Both the position numbers and the translations under genes were made by a program. Below the pieces are notes generated by a model. The model was not told where the DNA came from. It did not search any database and worked only from the letters and a program-made list of their open reading frames with translations. Below, one piece after another: positions 8,327-15,663 of a stretch of DNA of 64,000 nt. The stretch lies in assembly GCF_014652795.1 (NCBI RefSeq), contig NZ_BMZM01000001.1, positions 558,001-622,000 of the forward strand, read 5' to 3'. The number at the start of each line of letters is the position of its first letter. The first letter of the stretch is position 1. The stretch is from Kushneria pakistanensis. Lineage in GTDB: Bacteria > Pseudomonadota > Gammaproteobacteria > Pseudomonadales > Halomonadaceae.

Positions 8327-8371
8327 CTCATGATCTCTTGGTCGCAGGTTCGAGTCCTGCTGGGCCCACCA
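8327..8371 (+). other. 3'-terminal fragment of a CAU-anticodon tRNA gene (possible attachment-site scar)
   Basis: The segment starts in an anticodon-loop-like CTCATGA. It then has the variable loop, a perfect T arm (GCAGG / TTCGAGT / CCTGC at 8344-8360), the 3' half of an acceptor stem (TGGGCCC, 8361-8367) and an encoded ACCA. The 5' half is absent: no GGGCCCA acceptor strand and no D arm precede it, and the bases before the anticodon loop cannot pair with the TCTCT that follows. Integrases of tRNA-targeting islands leave exactly such 3' ends behind, so an att site is the likely origin. No integrase lies in the window. The remaining gap 8372-8580 holds only a small CGTTGCCG/CGGCAACG hairpin at 8519-8536. 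Confidence 0.7.
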
Positions 8372-8580
8372 ATCCTTTCAATATCTCAGCCGATTTCTTT
8401 TCTGCCTTTACGTTTTCATCCTGCGATGCAGCCACATTGTATTGCTGCTTTCACTTGATACTCTGCTGACAAGGACACGTCACGTGGATCCAGCGGAACT
8501 CCTTGGCATTCAGCGATGCGTTGCCGTCCGGCAACGAGAGCGTCAGCGCTAGCCTGCGGACTTAGCGTTCGTCGTCTCTT

Positions 8581-8973
8581 TCAAATATGGTCATGGCAGA
8601 CACAGCACAGCTTGTTGCCATCGGGGTCACGCAGGTAGGCGCCATAAAAATAGTCGTGATACTGCGCGCGTAATGCGGGCGCGCCTTCATCTGTCGCGCC
8701 CAGCGTCATGCCGATGGCATGGAACTGATCAACGCTCTCATGGCTATGTGCTCTGAAGGCCACCAGCGTACCGTTACCATGCGTCGCAGCGTTTTGATCA
8801 AGAGGACTGCAGACGAGAAAAAGGGTCCGCTCCTGTGGGGCGGCATAACATAACCATTTGTGATCGTTGTCGTCATCGTCATGTCGATAAAGACCAATGC
8901 AGCCTAGCAATGGATCATAAAACTCTCTGGCGCGCGCCAGATCGTTACTTCCTACCATGACATGACTCAGCAT
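8581..8973 (-). CDS. VOC-family (glyoxalase/bleomycin-resistance fold) protein
   Basis: 130 residues, MLSHVMVGSNDLARAREFYDPLLGCIG, the standard start of a single-module VOC domain. The C-terminal YFYGAYLRDPDGNKLCCVCH contains the DPDGN turn followed by the last beta strand. A GGAG lies ten bases before the start. Members are metal-dependent lyases, isomerases, dioxygenases or antibiotic-binding proteins, and the exact role cannot be assigned. It stands alone, with no operon partner. An inverted repeat at 9102-9124 lies about 130 bp upstream. Confidence 0.85.
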   Translation of the reverse strand: MLSHVMVGSNDLARAREFYDPLLGCIGLYRHDDDDNDHKWLCYAAPQERTLFLVCSPLDQNAATHGNGTLVAFRAHSHESVDQFHAIGMTLGATDEGAPALRAQYHDYFYGAYLRDPDGNKLCCVCHDHI

Positions 8974-9101
8974 GATTTTTTGGCTCCGGCATCTGCTGTT
9001 CTGGCAGGTGTCTGTTTAATTGCAATGAATGGCATGCAGCCGTCGTGGCGGGCCATTGTGATTGAATGAGCAGACAATAACAGTGCCATTAAGGCCAGAT
9101 C

Positions 9102-9124
9102 ATCATGTCAGGTGTAGACATGAT
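9102..9124. repeat. Perfect inverted repeat ATCATGTC-N7-GACATGAT
   Basis: Eight-base arms with a seven-base spacer in the 640-bp gap between the VOC gene and the secreted-protein gene. No T-run follows on either strand, so an operator is more likely than a terminator. The cognate regulator is unknown. Confidence 0.4.
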
Positions 9125-9173
9125 TAAAAAAAGTATTATGTAAGCAGGGCGGGGCATCAGGGAGGAGGGAAGT

Positions 9174-9227
9174 CGCGGTTACCGCCCGAAGGCAGTAACC
9201 GCGGTCAGCTTCCATGCTTATGGAAGC
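9174..9227 (-). other. Two adjacent strong hairpins, one with a C(UUCG)G tetraloop on the minus strand
   Basis: The first stem has nine-base arms CGCGGTTAC (9174-9182) and GTAACCGCG (9195-9203), plus an inner GCC/GGC pair closing a tetraloop that reads UUCG on the minus strand. The second is GCTTCCAT (9208-9215) and ATGGAAGC (9220-9227) with a four-base loop. No U-tract follows. They could be the structured 3' part of a minus-strand RNA from the promoter at 9530-9559, or a separate small RNA. Confidence 0.4.
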
Positions 9228-9414
9228 GTTCCATGCTTCGGGCGATCCATGCACGGCGTGAATCCTTCCACCTGCTCAGCCTATGCGCATTGACAGGGCC
9301 GTGCTATAGCCCTCGCATGAAAAACAGCAGAATTCAGAACCGGCCATAAAATGATTCAGGTTATTGTTTAAGTTTATTAGCCGTGCTTCTCAAGGTGTTG
9401 CCCAATGAACGGTC

Positions 9415-9477
9415 TCAGGTGAAAAGTGACATGAGATCGCGCAGCAGTTGCAGGGTATTGCTGATGGCTTCTGCCAT
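9415..9477 (-). CDS. Candidate 20-residue small protein with its own RBS and promoter
   Basis: The minus strand reads MAEAISNTLQLLRDLMSLFT then stop. An AAGGAG ribosome binding site lies at the right distance before the ATG, and a sigma-70-like promoter lies about 50 bp upstream (9530-9559). The peptide is amphipathic: Ile, Leu and Met lie on one helical face. No family is recognised. Possibilities are a small membrane-active peptide of the type-I-toxin kind, or a leader peptide or dual-function RNA; none is demonstrated. Confidence 0.45.
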   Translation of the reverse strand: MAEAISNTLQLLRDLMSLFT

Positions 9478-9529
9478 AAGGGTTATCTCCTTGGTGAAGG
9501 GGCGATACCAGGGGAGCATTCAGTCAACG

Positions 9530-9559
9530 TTTATAACCGCAGCAAGCGGGCGCTGACAA
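9530..9559 (-). promoter_or_regulatory. Sigma-70-like promoter for the 20-residue ORF
   Basis: On the minus strand TTGTCA (9554-9559) and TATAAA (9530-9535) are separated by 18 bases, each one mismatch from consensus. Transcription would start near 9523 and give a leader of about 45 nt. Confidence 0.45.
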
Positions 9560-9612
9560 TGATCAAAAACCGTATGCCATGGTGTCTGGCATACAGTATG
9601 CCGGTCGTCGAC

Positions 9613-10035
9613 TCAACGGGTTGACTGATAGTCAAAGTCATCGCTTGCCCGCTGATAGCGACTTACGCCAAGCGCACCTGCCTCGGCGCGCTCACCCTTT
9701 TGCTGTATGGCCTGGCAGCTGATCTCGGTATGGCCGGTAAACGGCATCAGGCCTGTCCTGACCGCCGTACCCAGCAGGGCATAGCACACCCCATTGTTAA
9801 AGGGTGCCAGCTCTGCATCACTGTAGCGATGATCTCCCGAATATGTCAGCTTGACCGTAATATCGTCAGTGGTCAGCGAGCGAATATCATAGCTGACCAG
9901 CCGTTCATCCTTGAGCATATTATCGAGCGTTTCAGTAAAAGGCTCGGAAGGCAGCGCTTCAGCCCATGCCGTGGAAATACCGGCAAGAATGCAGGGGCCG
10001 GTCAGCAGGAGAATAGATAAAAATGTCCGATTCAT
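9613..10035 (-). CDS. Secreted/periplasmic protein of unknown function
   Basis: 140 residues from the ATG at 10035. MNRTFLSILLLTGPCILAGISTAWAEA is a clear Sec signal peptide with cleavage near AWA-EA (about residue 25); the longer frame starting at 10137 lacks one. The mature part holds two cysteines (NGVCYALL and EISCQAIQ) that may form a disulfide, and an ITVKLTYSGDHRYSD strand. No known family is recognised. It is divergent from the NlpE-like lipoprotein gene, with about 150 bp between the starts. A real gene by signal peptide and length; function unknown. Confidence 0.65.
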   Translation of the reverse strand: MNRTFLSILLLTGPCILAGISTAWAEALPSEPFTETLDNMLKDERLVSYDIRSLTTDDITVKLTYSGDHRYSDAELAPFNNGVCYALLGTAVRTGLMPFTGHTEISCQAIQQKGERAEAGALGVSRYQRASDDFDYQSTR

Positions 10036-10183
10036 GGCACGCTCGCTGTATGGATGTACTAGTATTCTGGCTGCCTGGGAACTAGATCGCTGTGCTGTAT
10101 AAAAGATGGCACATGTTAAGTTGGCGCCTGGCTGCATTATTGCCTAGGCTGCAAAGTGCCTGTTTTCGAAAAGGAGATTCGAA

Positions 10184-10621
10184 ATGACGTTCAAGGGTAT
10201 CGCTACTACCGCCGTACTTGCATCTGTTATCGGACTTGCCGGTTGTTCCGGTAACGATGTGCAAAATCAGTCACCCTATGCACAGGCTGATGGTCGTTAT
10301 CAGGGCACACTGCCCTGTGCTGATTGTGCCGGTATCAAGACCAATCTTGAAATCCGCAATCAGGACAATACTGGTGCAAGCTTCACACTGGACAGCACGC
10401 GTCTGGGTCAGTCAGAGAAGCCGCTAACCACTCAGGGGCAGGTGCTGATCAAGGAAAACGTTGGGCCCAACAGCTATCCGCTGGTCTACGAATTAAAAAA
10501 TGGTCAGGGCAACACCATTTATAACCTGCTGCCGGTAGGTAATGGTGACATGCGTCTGCTGGACCGTAATTATTCACGGATTGATTCCAGTGATAACCTG
10601 ACGCTCAAGCGCATCAAGTGA
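10184..10621 (+). CDS. NlpE-like outer-membrane lipoprotein (N-terminal NlpE domain)
   Basis: 145 residues. MTFKGIATTAVLASVIGLAGCSGN is a lipoprotein signal with lipobox LAGC; Cys21 would be lipidated. GRYQGTLPCADCAGIKTNLEI carries the CxxC motif typical of the NlpE N-terminal domain, which in E. coli senses copper and envelope stress and signals to CpxA. Only the N-terminal domain is present, without the C-terminal OB domain of E. coli NlpE. An AAGGAG site precedes the start, and a hairpin terminator follows at 10641-10664. A copper or surface-sensing role is inferred from the family. Confidence 0.88.
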   Translation: MTFKGIATTAVLASVIGLAGCSGNDVQNQSPYAQADGRYQGTLPCADCAGIKTNLEIRNQDNTGASFTLDSTRLGQSEKPLTTQGQVLIKENVGPNSYPLVYELKNGQGNTIYNLLPVGNGDMRLLDRNYSRIDSSDNLTLKRIK

Positions 10622-10640
10622 TGCTCGCCTGAGTCTGGAT

Positions 10641-10664
10641 AACCCGGTCCTTGTGGCCGGGTTT
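10641..10664 (+). terminator. Terminator after the NlpE-like gene
   Basis: AACCCGG / CCGGGTT stem with a short T-containing tail, 20 bp after the stop codon. Confidence 0.7.
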
Positions 10665-10700
10665 ATTGTAGGTATCAATGATCTGGTACAGGAGATCGAC

Positions 10701-10946
10701 ATGGGTGATCTGTCCGAAGAACTGAGAATGCCAACTGCGTGTCCTGAATGTGGCAGCCATAGTGTGCGCCTGTCGGAAACGCGCAACCCTGATGACAAGG
10801 TGTTCTGTTCCTCGTGCAATACGTTGCGCGGTCAGTATGCCGATCTGCAAAAAGAGCTGGAAACCGAGCCCAAAAGCAAGGCCGAGCAGCTTCTGGAAAA
10901 GGTGGTCAATACGAAGGGAAGAGACAATTCCTCTGACCCGTCGTAG
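10701..10946 (+). CDS. Small zinc-ribbon protein
   Basis: 81 residues from ATG 10701 (MGDLSEELRMPTACPECGS), chosen because GGAG lies seven bases before it. Two CxxC pairs, CPECG near residue 14 and CSSCN near residue 38, form a likely zinc ribbon. The C-terminal half, LQKELETEPKSKAEQLLEKVV, is charged and helical. No specific family is recognised; such proteins are often small nucleic-acid- or protein-binding factors. It stands between the NlpE-like gene and the metallothionein gene, and shares a bidirectional terminator with the latter. Confidence 0.7.
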   Translation: MGDLSEELRMPTACPECGSHSVRLSETRNPDDKVFCSSCNTLRGQYADLQKELETEPKSKAEQLLEKVVNTKGRDNSSDPS

Positions 10947-10981
10947 CGCAAAAGGCGCTTTTGCTGTTCATACCGTATTAA

Positions 10982-11011
10982 AAAGGCCCGCTTCCATGGA
11001 AGCGGGCCTTT
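10982..11011. terminator. Bidirectional terminator between zinc-ribbon and metallothionein genes
   Basis: A perfect 30-base palindrome running from AAAGGCCCGC to GCGGGCCTTT, with A- and T-tracts at the ends, placed between two convergent genes. A weaker AGCGC/GCGCT hairpin with TTTT lies at 10945-10962. Confidence 0.8.
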
Positions 11012-11036
11012 GCGTTGCTTGATCAAGCGGCGGGTA

Positions 11037-11216
11037 TCAGCTTTTGATGCCGCCCCAGTTGCGGCGATGGCAGTCACACTTGCTGTCCTGGCAGGGCTGA
11101 TTGTCCGGATGGGATGCAGCGCAGGCTTCACAGCAATAGGATTTACCATTGACCTCGGGGGCTGTATCGGGAACGACGCATTCACAGTAAGTGCAGTCAC
11201 AGATGCGTTGGGTCAT
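11037..11216 (-). CDS. Bacterial metallothionein (SmtA/BmtA type)
   Basis: A 59-residue cysteine-rich protein read on the minus strand. It starts MTQRICDCTYCECVVP, continues with NGKSYCCEACAA in the middle and ends with PCQDSKCDCHRRNWGG. Ten cysteines (6, 8, 11, 13, 28, 29, 32, 42, 47, 49) and histidines at 36 and 50 match the spacing of cyanobacterial and pseudomonad metallothioneins, including the KxYCCxxCA zinc-finger-like core. It binds Zn, Cd or Cu in the cytoplasm. An AAGGAG site precedes the ATG. It is monocistronic and ends toward the shared palindrome at 10982-11011. Very good family match despite the short length. Confidence 0.9.
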   Translation of the reverse strand: MTQRICDCTYCECVVPDTAPEVNGKSYCCEACAASHPDNQPCQDSKCDCHRRNWGGIKS

Positions 11217-11296
11217 GAAGGACTCTCCTTTTCAGGGGTAGTGGCATATCCTGTCTCAAGCATAGGTCATCATGCGCAAAAGGCGCCTTAAGCGCG

Positions 11297-12694
11297 CTAT
11301 CCCATGAAGGCATTGGCAACAAAAAGCCCCGCAAGCGCTGTCGCCCAGCCCAACGTGGTCGGTACCGACACCACCAGAAGCTGGTGTTTGGCGTTTTTGA
11401 CCCCCAGCATCCGATTGACCACCCAGAAATAGCTGTCATTGAAGTAGCTGAAAAAGAGCGCTCCCAGGCATGCCGCCTGGGCGGCCAGCACCATGTTGAC
11501 CTCCGGCATGGCAGCGAGGATGGGTGCTGATATGGAGGCTCCGGTGATCATCGACACTGTGCCGCTGCCCTGAGCAAAGCGCACCAGCGTGGCGATGATA
11601 AACGGAATCAGAAAGGCGGGCAGGGCCAGCGAGGCGATCTGCGTGCCGATATAGTCTCCTGCACCGCTGGCACGCAAGACTGCCCCCAGCGCGCCCCCGG
11701 CACCGGTCACCAGCAAAATGATGCCGGCGCTTTCCACGCCCTTTTCCAGATGCCGAAGGACATCCTCACGCGGCATCTTTGGCACCAGCCCGTAGACGGC
11801 GACCAGCACACCAATGCCCACGGCAATCACCGGATTACCGAAAAAGGTGATCAGCTGTCCGATCATGGAGCTTTCGATGCTCACACTGTCATCAAGGCTT
11901 GCCAGGGCACTGAACAGCGTGTTGAAGAAGATCAGGCCAATCGGCAGCGCGATGGGCAGTATGGAGCGCGTCAGCGAGGGCAGTTCATGTTCGCCGAGCT
12001 GCGGTGTTTCTGTATTGTCTGCGGCAAGGCTCAGGGTCTGGCCGGTATCGCGCTCGATCATCGCTTCGATACGCGGTCCCATGACGCGGGCATAGAGTAC
12101 CATCACGATCAGCGCTGGTGCCGTAAAGACCACGCCCCAGGCGATCATCAGGCCGATATCGATACCGAAAATGCCGGCCACGCCCAGTGGGCCCGGCGTG
12201 GGCGGCACGGCACTGTGGGTCACGATCAGGCCGGAGCCCAGCGCGATCCCTAGCGTCAGAACCGAGCGTCCGCTGTTGCGCGCCAGCGCCCGGACCAGCG
12301 GATTGAGAATGACGTAGGCGGAATCGCAAAAGATCGGGATCGAGACGATATAGCCGGTCAGCGCCATTGCCCAGTCTTCGCGCTCCTTGCCCAGCAGGCG
12401 CAGGATAGTGCGGGCCAGACGCTGTCCGGCACCTGACACCTCCAGAATGCGCCCCATCATCACGCCAAATCCGATGACCAGACCAATGGTGGCCAGCGTT
12501 GCTCCAAACCCGGTGGTAATGGCGCTAATAACCTCGTTGGCGGGCATGCCGCCGATCAGACCGGCGAGCGAAGCGGCAGCGACCAGCGCCAGCAGCGCAT
12601 GAACGCGGGTTTTCAATACCAGAAAGATCATCACAAAGATGGCAATACCCAGTCCGATAATGACCTGGGGACCCGCAGCGGTGGCATCCGTCAT
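11297..12694 (-). CDS. GntP-family permease, probable four-carbon acid sugar transporter
   Basis: 465 residues with the typical GntP pattern of about 12-14 hydrophobic spans: VIIGLGIAIFVMIFLVLKTRVHALLALVAAA at the start, ISAITTGFGATLATIGLVIGFGVMMGRILEVSG, and VTHSAVPPTPGPLGVAGIFG near residue 160. Known members import gluconate and related aldonates with protons. It lies 58 bp downstream of denD on the same strand, in a threonate/erythronate cluster, so the substrate is likely a tetronate. The start lies at 12694; the family length is normal. Confidence 0.92.
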   Translation of the reverse strand: MTDATAAGPQVIIGLGIAIFVMIFLVLKTRVHALLALVAAASLAGLIGGMPANEVISAITTGFGATLATIGLVIGFGVMMGRILEVSGAGQRLARTILRLLGKEREDWAMALTGYIVSIPIFCDSAYVILNPLVRALARNSGRSVLTLGIALGSGLIVTHSAVPPTPGPLGVAGIFGIDIGLMIAWGVVFTAPALIVMVLYARVMGPRIEAMIERDTGQTLSLAADNTETPQLGEHELPSLTRSILPIALPIGLIFFNTLFSALASLDDSVSIESSMIGQLITFFGNPVIAVGIGVLVAVYGLVPKMPREDVLRHLEKGVESAGIILLVTGAGGALGAVLRASGAGDYIGTQIASLALPAFLIPFIIATLVRFAQGSGTVSMITGASISAPILAAMPEVNMVLAAQAACLGALFFSYFNDSYFWVVNRMLGVKNAKHQLLVVSVPTTLGWATALAGLFVANAFMG

Positions 12695-12752
12695 GACAAT
12701 TCACTCCCGTAAAAGGCGGGTAATCGCCCGGCGCACCGGGCGATGTGAGACA

Positions 12753-13715
12753 TCAATGGGTCTGATCGGCGAGATAGCGCTGATGCGCACGCACGATGTC
12801 ATCAAAGTTTTCGTCCACCTCAAAGCCCAGCGACAGGGCATGGCGGTTATCAAACAGCGGCGCCCAGCTGTACACGATCGCCTCGATCTGCGGATCACGC
12901 TCGTAGCGGACAAGCGCCCCGGCATCCTTTCCGGCTACCCGCTCAAGACCCTCGATCATCTCTTTCACCTGAATCGACATGCCCGGCAGGTTGACGGTGC
13001 GACAGGTGTCCATGCGATCGCCATCCAGTGACAGCGCATGGGCGAGATTGTTGATGATGGTCTCGGGCGAACAGATCCAGATGGCAAATTCCGGATCGAT
13101 CGGGCAGATCGCCTCTTCACCGCTGAGCGGCTCGCGAATGATGGAGCTGGCAAAGGAAGAGGCCGCCCGATTGGGGCGTCCGGGGCGCACCACAATGGTG
13201 GGTAGACGACACACCCGGCCATCGACAAAGCCGCGGCGGCTGTAGTCATTGACCAGCAGCTCGCCCATCGCCTTTTGCGTGCCGTAGGAAGACAGCGGCT
13301 GCGGCGCGGTCTGTTCGGTGAGCGGTTCGGGCATGCCGGGCCCGAAAACGGCCAGCGAGCTGCTGAACAGAAAGCGGATATGACCGCCGCGCTGGCGACA
13401 CGCCTCCAGCAGCGCACGAGTGGCATCGAAATTGATCGCCATGCCCTCATCGAATTCCGCCTCGGCATGCGAGCTGACAATCGCTGCCAGATGGCACACG
13501 GCCATCGTATCGTCACGAAAGGCGCGCTCGATGACATCAGGATCACTGATATCACCAACGACTGATTCGATGCGCGAGTCCTCTACCGGGCAGGGGGCCA
13601 GGTCAAGGCTGGTGATATGGCTGATGGGCTGGCCATCGAGCGTGCCCTGCTCAAGCAGTCTGGCGGCCAGCCGTGATCCCAGAAATCCCGCCGCACCCGT
13701 GATGATGATGTGCAT
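12753..13715 (-). CDS. denD: D-erythronate dehydrogenase
   Basis: 320 residues, an extended short-chain dehydrogenase/NAD-epimerase fold. GAAGFLGSRLAARLL is the NAD-binding loop. FLFSSSLAVFG and SSYGTQKAMGELLVNDYSRRGFVDGRVCRLPTIVVRPG contain the catalytic Ser, Tyr-x3-Lys and the R(L)PTIVVRPGxPN signature of DenD. DenD oxidises D-erythronate to 2-oxo-tetronate, which OtnI and OtnK process further. It forms a minus-strand unit with the GntP permease and is divergent from the GntR regulator. A TTGTCTGACAT site lies 21 bp before its start codon. Confidence 0.9.
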   Translation of the reverse strand: MHIIITGAAGFLGSRLAARLLEQGTLDGQPISHITSLDLAPCPVEDSRIESVVGDISDPDVIERAFRDDTMAVCHLAAIVSSHAEAEFDEGMAINFDATRALLEACRQRGGHIRFLFSSSLAVFGPGMPEPLTEQTAPQPLSSYGTQKAMGELLVNDYSRRGFVDGRVCRLPTIVVRPGRPNRAASSFASSIIREPLSGEEAICPIDPEFAIWICSPETIINNLAHALSLDGDRMDTCRTVNLPGMSIQVKEMIEGLERVAGKDAGALVRYERDPQIEAIVYSWAPLFDNRHALSLGFEVDENFDDIVRAHQRYLADQTH

Positions 13716-13735
13716 GGTTCGCTTCCTTTCGCTGG

Positions 13736-13746
13736 TTGTCTGACAT
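13736..13746. promoter_or_regulatory. GntR/FadR-type operator, denD-proximal
   Basis: TTGTCTGACAT, one mismatch from the TTGTCTGACAA site at 13864-13874. It lies immediately upstream of denD, where a bound repressor would block the minus-strand promoter. Confidence 0.6.
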
Positions 13747-13863
13747 TTATTTCAGGATCCATGTGACCCTGATGGGTTGTTAAAGGCCGTGACAAGGGCG
13801 CTTCTGGCGCTCACTCGATATCATTCAAAGGACGTATTGAGTATTGGTTTCTTTTTTGTAATG

Positions 13864-13874
13864 TTGTCTGACAA
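13864..13874. promoter_or_regulatory. GntR/FadR-type operator, regulator-proximal
   Basis: TTGTCTGACAA, symmetric as GTTGT-CTG-ACAAC over 13863-13875. It has the TNGTNNNACNA shape usual for FCD-type GntR regulators and lies 94 bp before the regulator start. Confidence 0.68.
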
Positions 13875-13967
13875 CTATTGAGCGGAGCAATATGATCATT
13901 GGTCGAACAACCGGCGTCGTGTTGAAGGTTTTTGCAAGTGGTAGAGGCGGGCGAGAAGAGGGGCGTC

Positions 13968-14714
13968 ATGACTGAATCGCTATCGGAGCGTTCGCCCGGG
14001 TTTGCCGAACAGATCGCGGGCAACCTGACGCGTGCCATTCATACCGGAGAGCTGCGTGCCGGTGCGCGCCTGCCCACCGAGGCAGCGCTGTGCGAGCGCT
14101 ACGGTGTCAGCCGCTCGGTGGTGCGCGAGGCAATCTCGATGCTGCGCAGTGCAGGGCTGGTCGTTTCAAGACGTGGCAGCGGCAGTTTTGTCGCCGATGA
14201 GCCGCAGGTCTCGCTGGTGCAGGCACTGCCCGGCGGCTCGCTTGCCTCCGTTTTGCACCTGCTGGAACTGCGTCGTGCGCTGGAGGGTGAAGCAGCCTGT
14301 CTCGCCGCGACACGCTGTTCCCGCTCGCAGCTGCGCCGGCTGCGCAACGCCGTGGTCGAGATCGATGAGGCGGTGGAGGCCGGCGAGTCCGGGGTGGATC
14401 AGGACCTGGCCTTTCATCGCGCCATCGCCGAGGCCTCGCACAACGAGTACTTCATCACGGTGCTGGATTTCTACAACCGCTTCCTGCATCAGGCGATCAG
14501 CCTGACCCGGCGCAATGAAGCGCGGCGGGAAACCTTCGTGGCCGAGGTCATCAGCGAGCACGAGGCGATCATCGAGGCCATCGCCTCCGGTGATGGGGAG
14601 CGCGCCCGGCAGGCGGCCTGGTGGCACGTGGATCAGGCGCGCCGCAGGCTCAATGATATCCCGGCGTCGTTGATCAGAATTTTCGAACACGCCCGCAACG
14701 ACACCCATACGTGA
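13968..14714 (+). CDS. FadR/FCD-type GntR regulator of the tetronate genes
   Basis: 248 residues from ATG 13968; an upstream TTG at 13932 is possible. The N-terminal winged helix-turn-helix spans residues about 10-75 (GARLPTEAALCERYGVSRSVVREAISMLRSAGLV). An FCD ligand domain follows, with Asp/His metal-ligand positions in DQDLAFHRAIAEASHNEYF and the late ISEHEAIIEAIASGD. It precedes ltnD; its TGA overlaps a GTG that could be an alternative ltnD start. Two TTGTCTGACA-type sites in the denD-regulator gap are likely targets. It most likely represses until a tetronate or its oxo form binds. Confidence 0.9.
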   Translation: MTESLSERSPGFAEQIAGNLTRAIHTGELRAGARLPTEAALCERYGVSRSVVREAISMLRSAGLVVSRRGSGSFVADEPQVSLVQALPGGSLASVLHLLELRRALEGEAACLAATRCSRSQLRRLRNAVVEIDEAVEAGESGVDQDLAFHRAIAEASHNEYFITVLDFYNRFLHQAISLTRRNEARRETFVAEVISEHEAIIEAIASGDGERARQAAWWHVDQARRRLNDIPASLIRIFEHARNDTHT

Positions 14715-14734
14715 CAACACGAGGCAATACCGAC

Positions 14735-15640
14735 ATGGCAGACAGGCTCAGAACAGGGGTTATCGGACTGGGATCAATGGGGCTGGGCATGGCCACCTCA
14801 CTGGTGCGAGAAGGCTTTGACACCCTGGGGTGTGATATCAATCCCGCCGCGCTGGAGAAGCTGGCACTGGCCGGCGGCACGCCAGTACAGGATCCCGCCG
14901 AGATGGGTCGTCAGGCCGATGTCGTTTTTCTGGTGGTGGTCAACGCCGAGCAGATGCGCCAGGTGCTCTTTGGCGATAACGGCCTCGCCGCTACACTCGC
15001 CCCCGGCAGCATCGTGGTGGGCTGTGCCACTGCCGCGCCGGACGCCGTGATCGCGCTGGCCGCCGAGCTTGCCGAGAAGGGCATCGACTATCTCGATATT
15101 CCCATCTCCGGCGGGGCGGTCAAATCCGCGGCCGGTGAGCTGACGCTGATGGCTTCCGGCCCCTCCGAGGTGTTCAAGCGTGCCCAGCCAGCGCTGGACG
15201 CCATTGCGGCGACCATCTTTCGACTCGGCGAGGCGGCGGGTCAGGGCTCGCAGGTCAAGCTGGTCAATCAATTGCTGGCGGGCGTACACATTGCCGCCGC
15301 GGCCGAGGCGATGGCCTACGGCATCAAAAGCGGCTGTGATCCTCGGACGCTGTATGAGGTGATCACCAAGAGTGCCGGCAACTCCTGGATGTTTGAAAAC
15401 CGCGTGCCGCACATTCTCGATGGTGACTATACCCCACGCTCGGCAGTGGACATCTTCGTCAAGGACCTGGGGCTGGTGCACGACACTGCGCGCGCCGGGC
15501 GTTTCCCGCTGCCGATGACTGCCCAGGCGCTGACCATGTTCAGCCAGGCCTCTTCCATGGGATTTGGTCGCGAGGATGACGCCGGGGTGGTGCGCATCTT
15601 CCCGGGCATTGACCTGCCCACGCGTGCGGCCAACGACTGA
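14735..15640 (+). CDS. ltnD: L-threonate dehydrogenase
   Basis: 301 residues of the beta-hydroxyacid dehydrogenase family. GVIGLGSMGLGMATSLV is the Rossmann loop, DIPISGGAVKSAAGELTLMASG is the substrate-binding signature, and KLVNQLLAG holds the catalytic Lys. LtnD oxidises L-threonate to 2-oxo-tetronate with NAD. The ATG at 14735 follows GAGG; a GTG at 14711 overlapping the regulator stop would add eight residues and cannot be excluded. It is the first catabolic gene of the plus-strand otn operon. Confidence 0.92.
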   Translation: MADRLRTGVIGLGSMGLGMATSLVREGFDTLGCDINPAALEKLALAGGTPVQDPAEMGRQADVVFLVVVNAEQMRQVLFGDNGLAATLAPGSIVVGCATAAPDAVIALAAELAEKGIDYLDIPISGGAVKSAAGELTLMASGPSEVFKRAQPALDAIAATIFRLGEAAGQGSQVKLVNQLLAGVHIAAAAEAMAYGIKSGCDPRTLYEVITKSAGNSWMFENRVPHILDGDYTPRSAVDIFVKDLGLVHDTARAGRFPLPMTAQALTMFSQASSMGFGREDDAGVVRIFPGIDLPTRAAND

Positions 15641-15663
15641 TCCTTTACGTCAGGGGGACTCCC

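Noticed and set aside
8290-8371. A complete functional tRNA gene
   Set aside because: No D arm and no 5' acceptor strand are present, and the anticodon stem does not pair, so only a 3' fragment can be claimed.
9172-9227. Rho-independent terminator
   Set aside because: The stems are strong, but no T-tract follows on either strand.
10653-10700. N-terminal extension of the zinc-ribbon protein
   Set aside because: The upstream start overlaps the terminator of the previous gene and lacks an RBS, whereas ATG 10701 has GGAG at the right distance.
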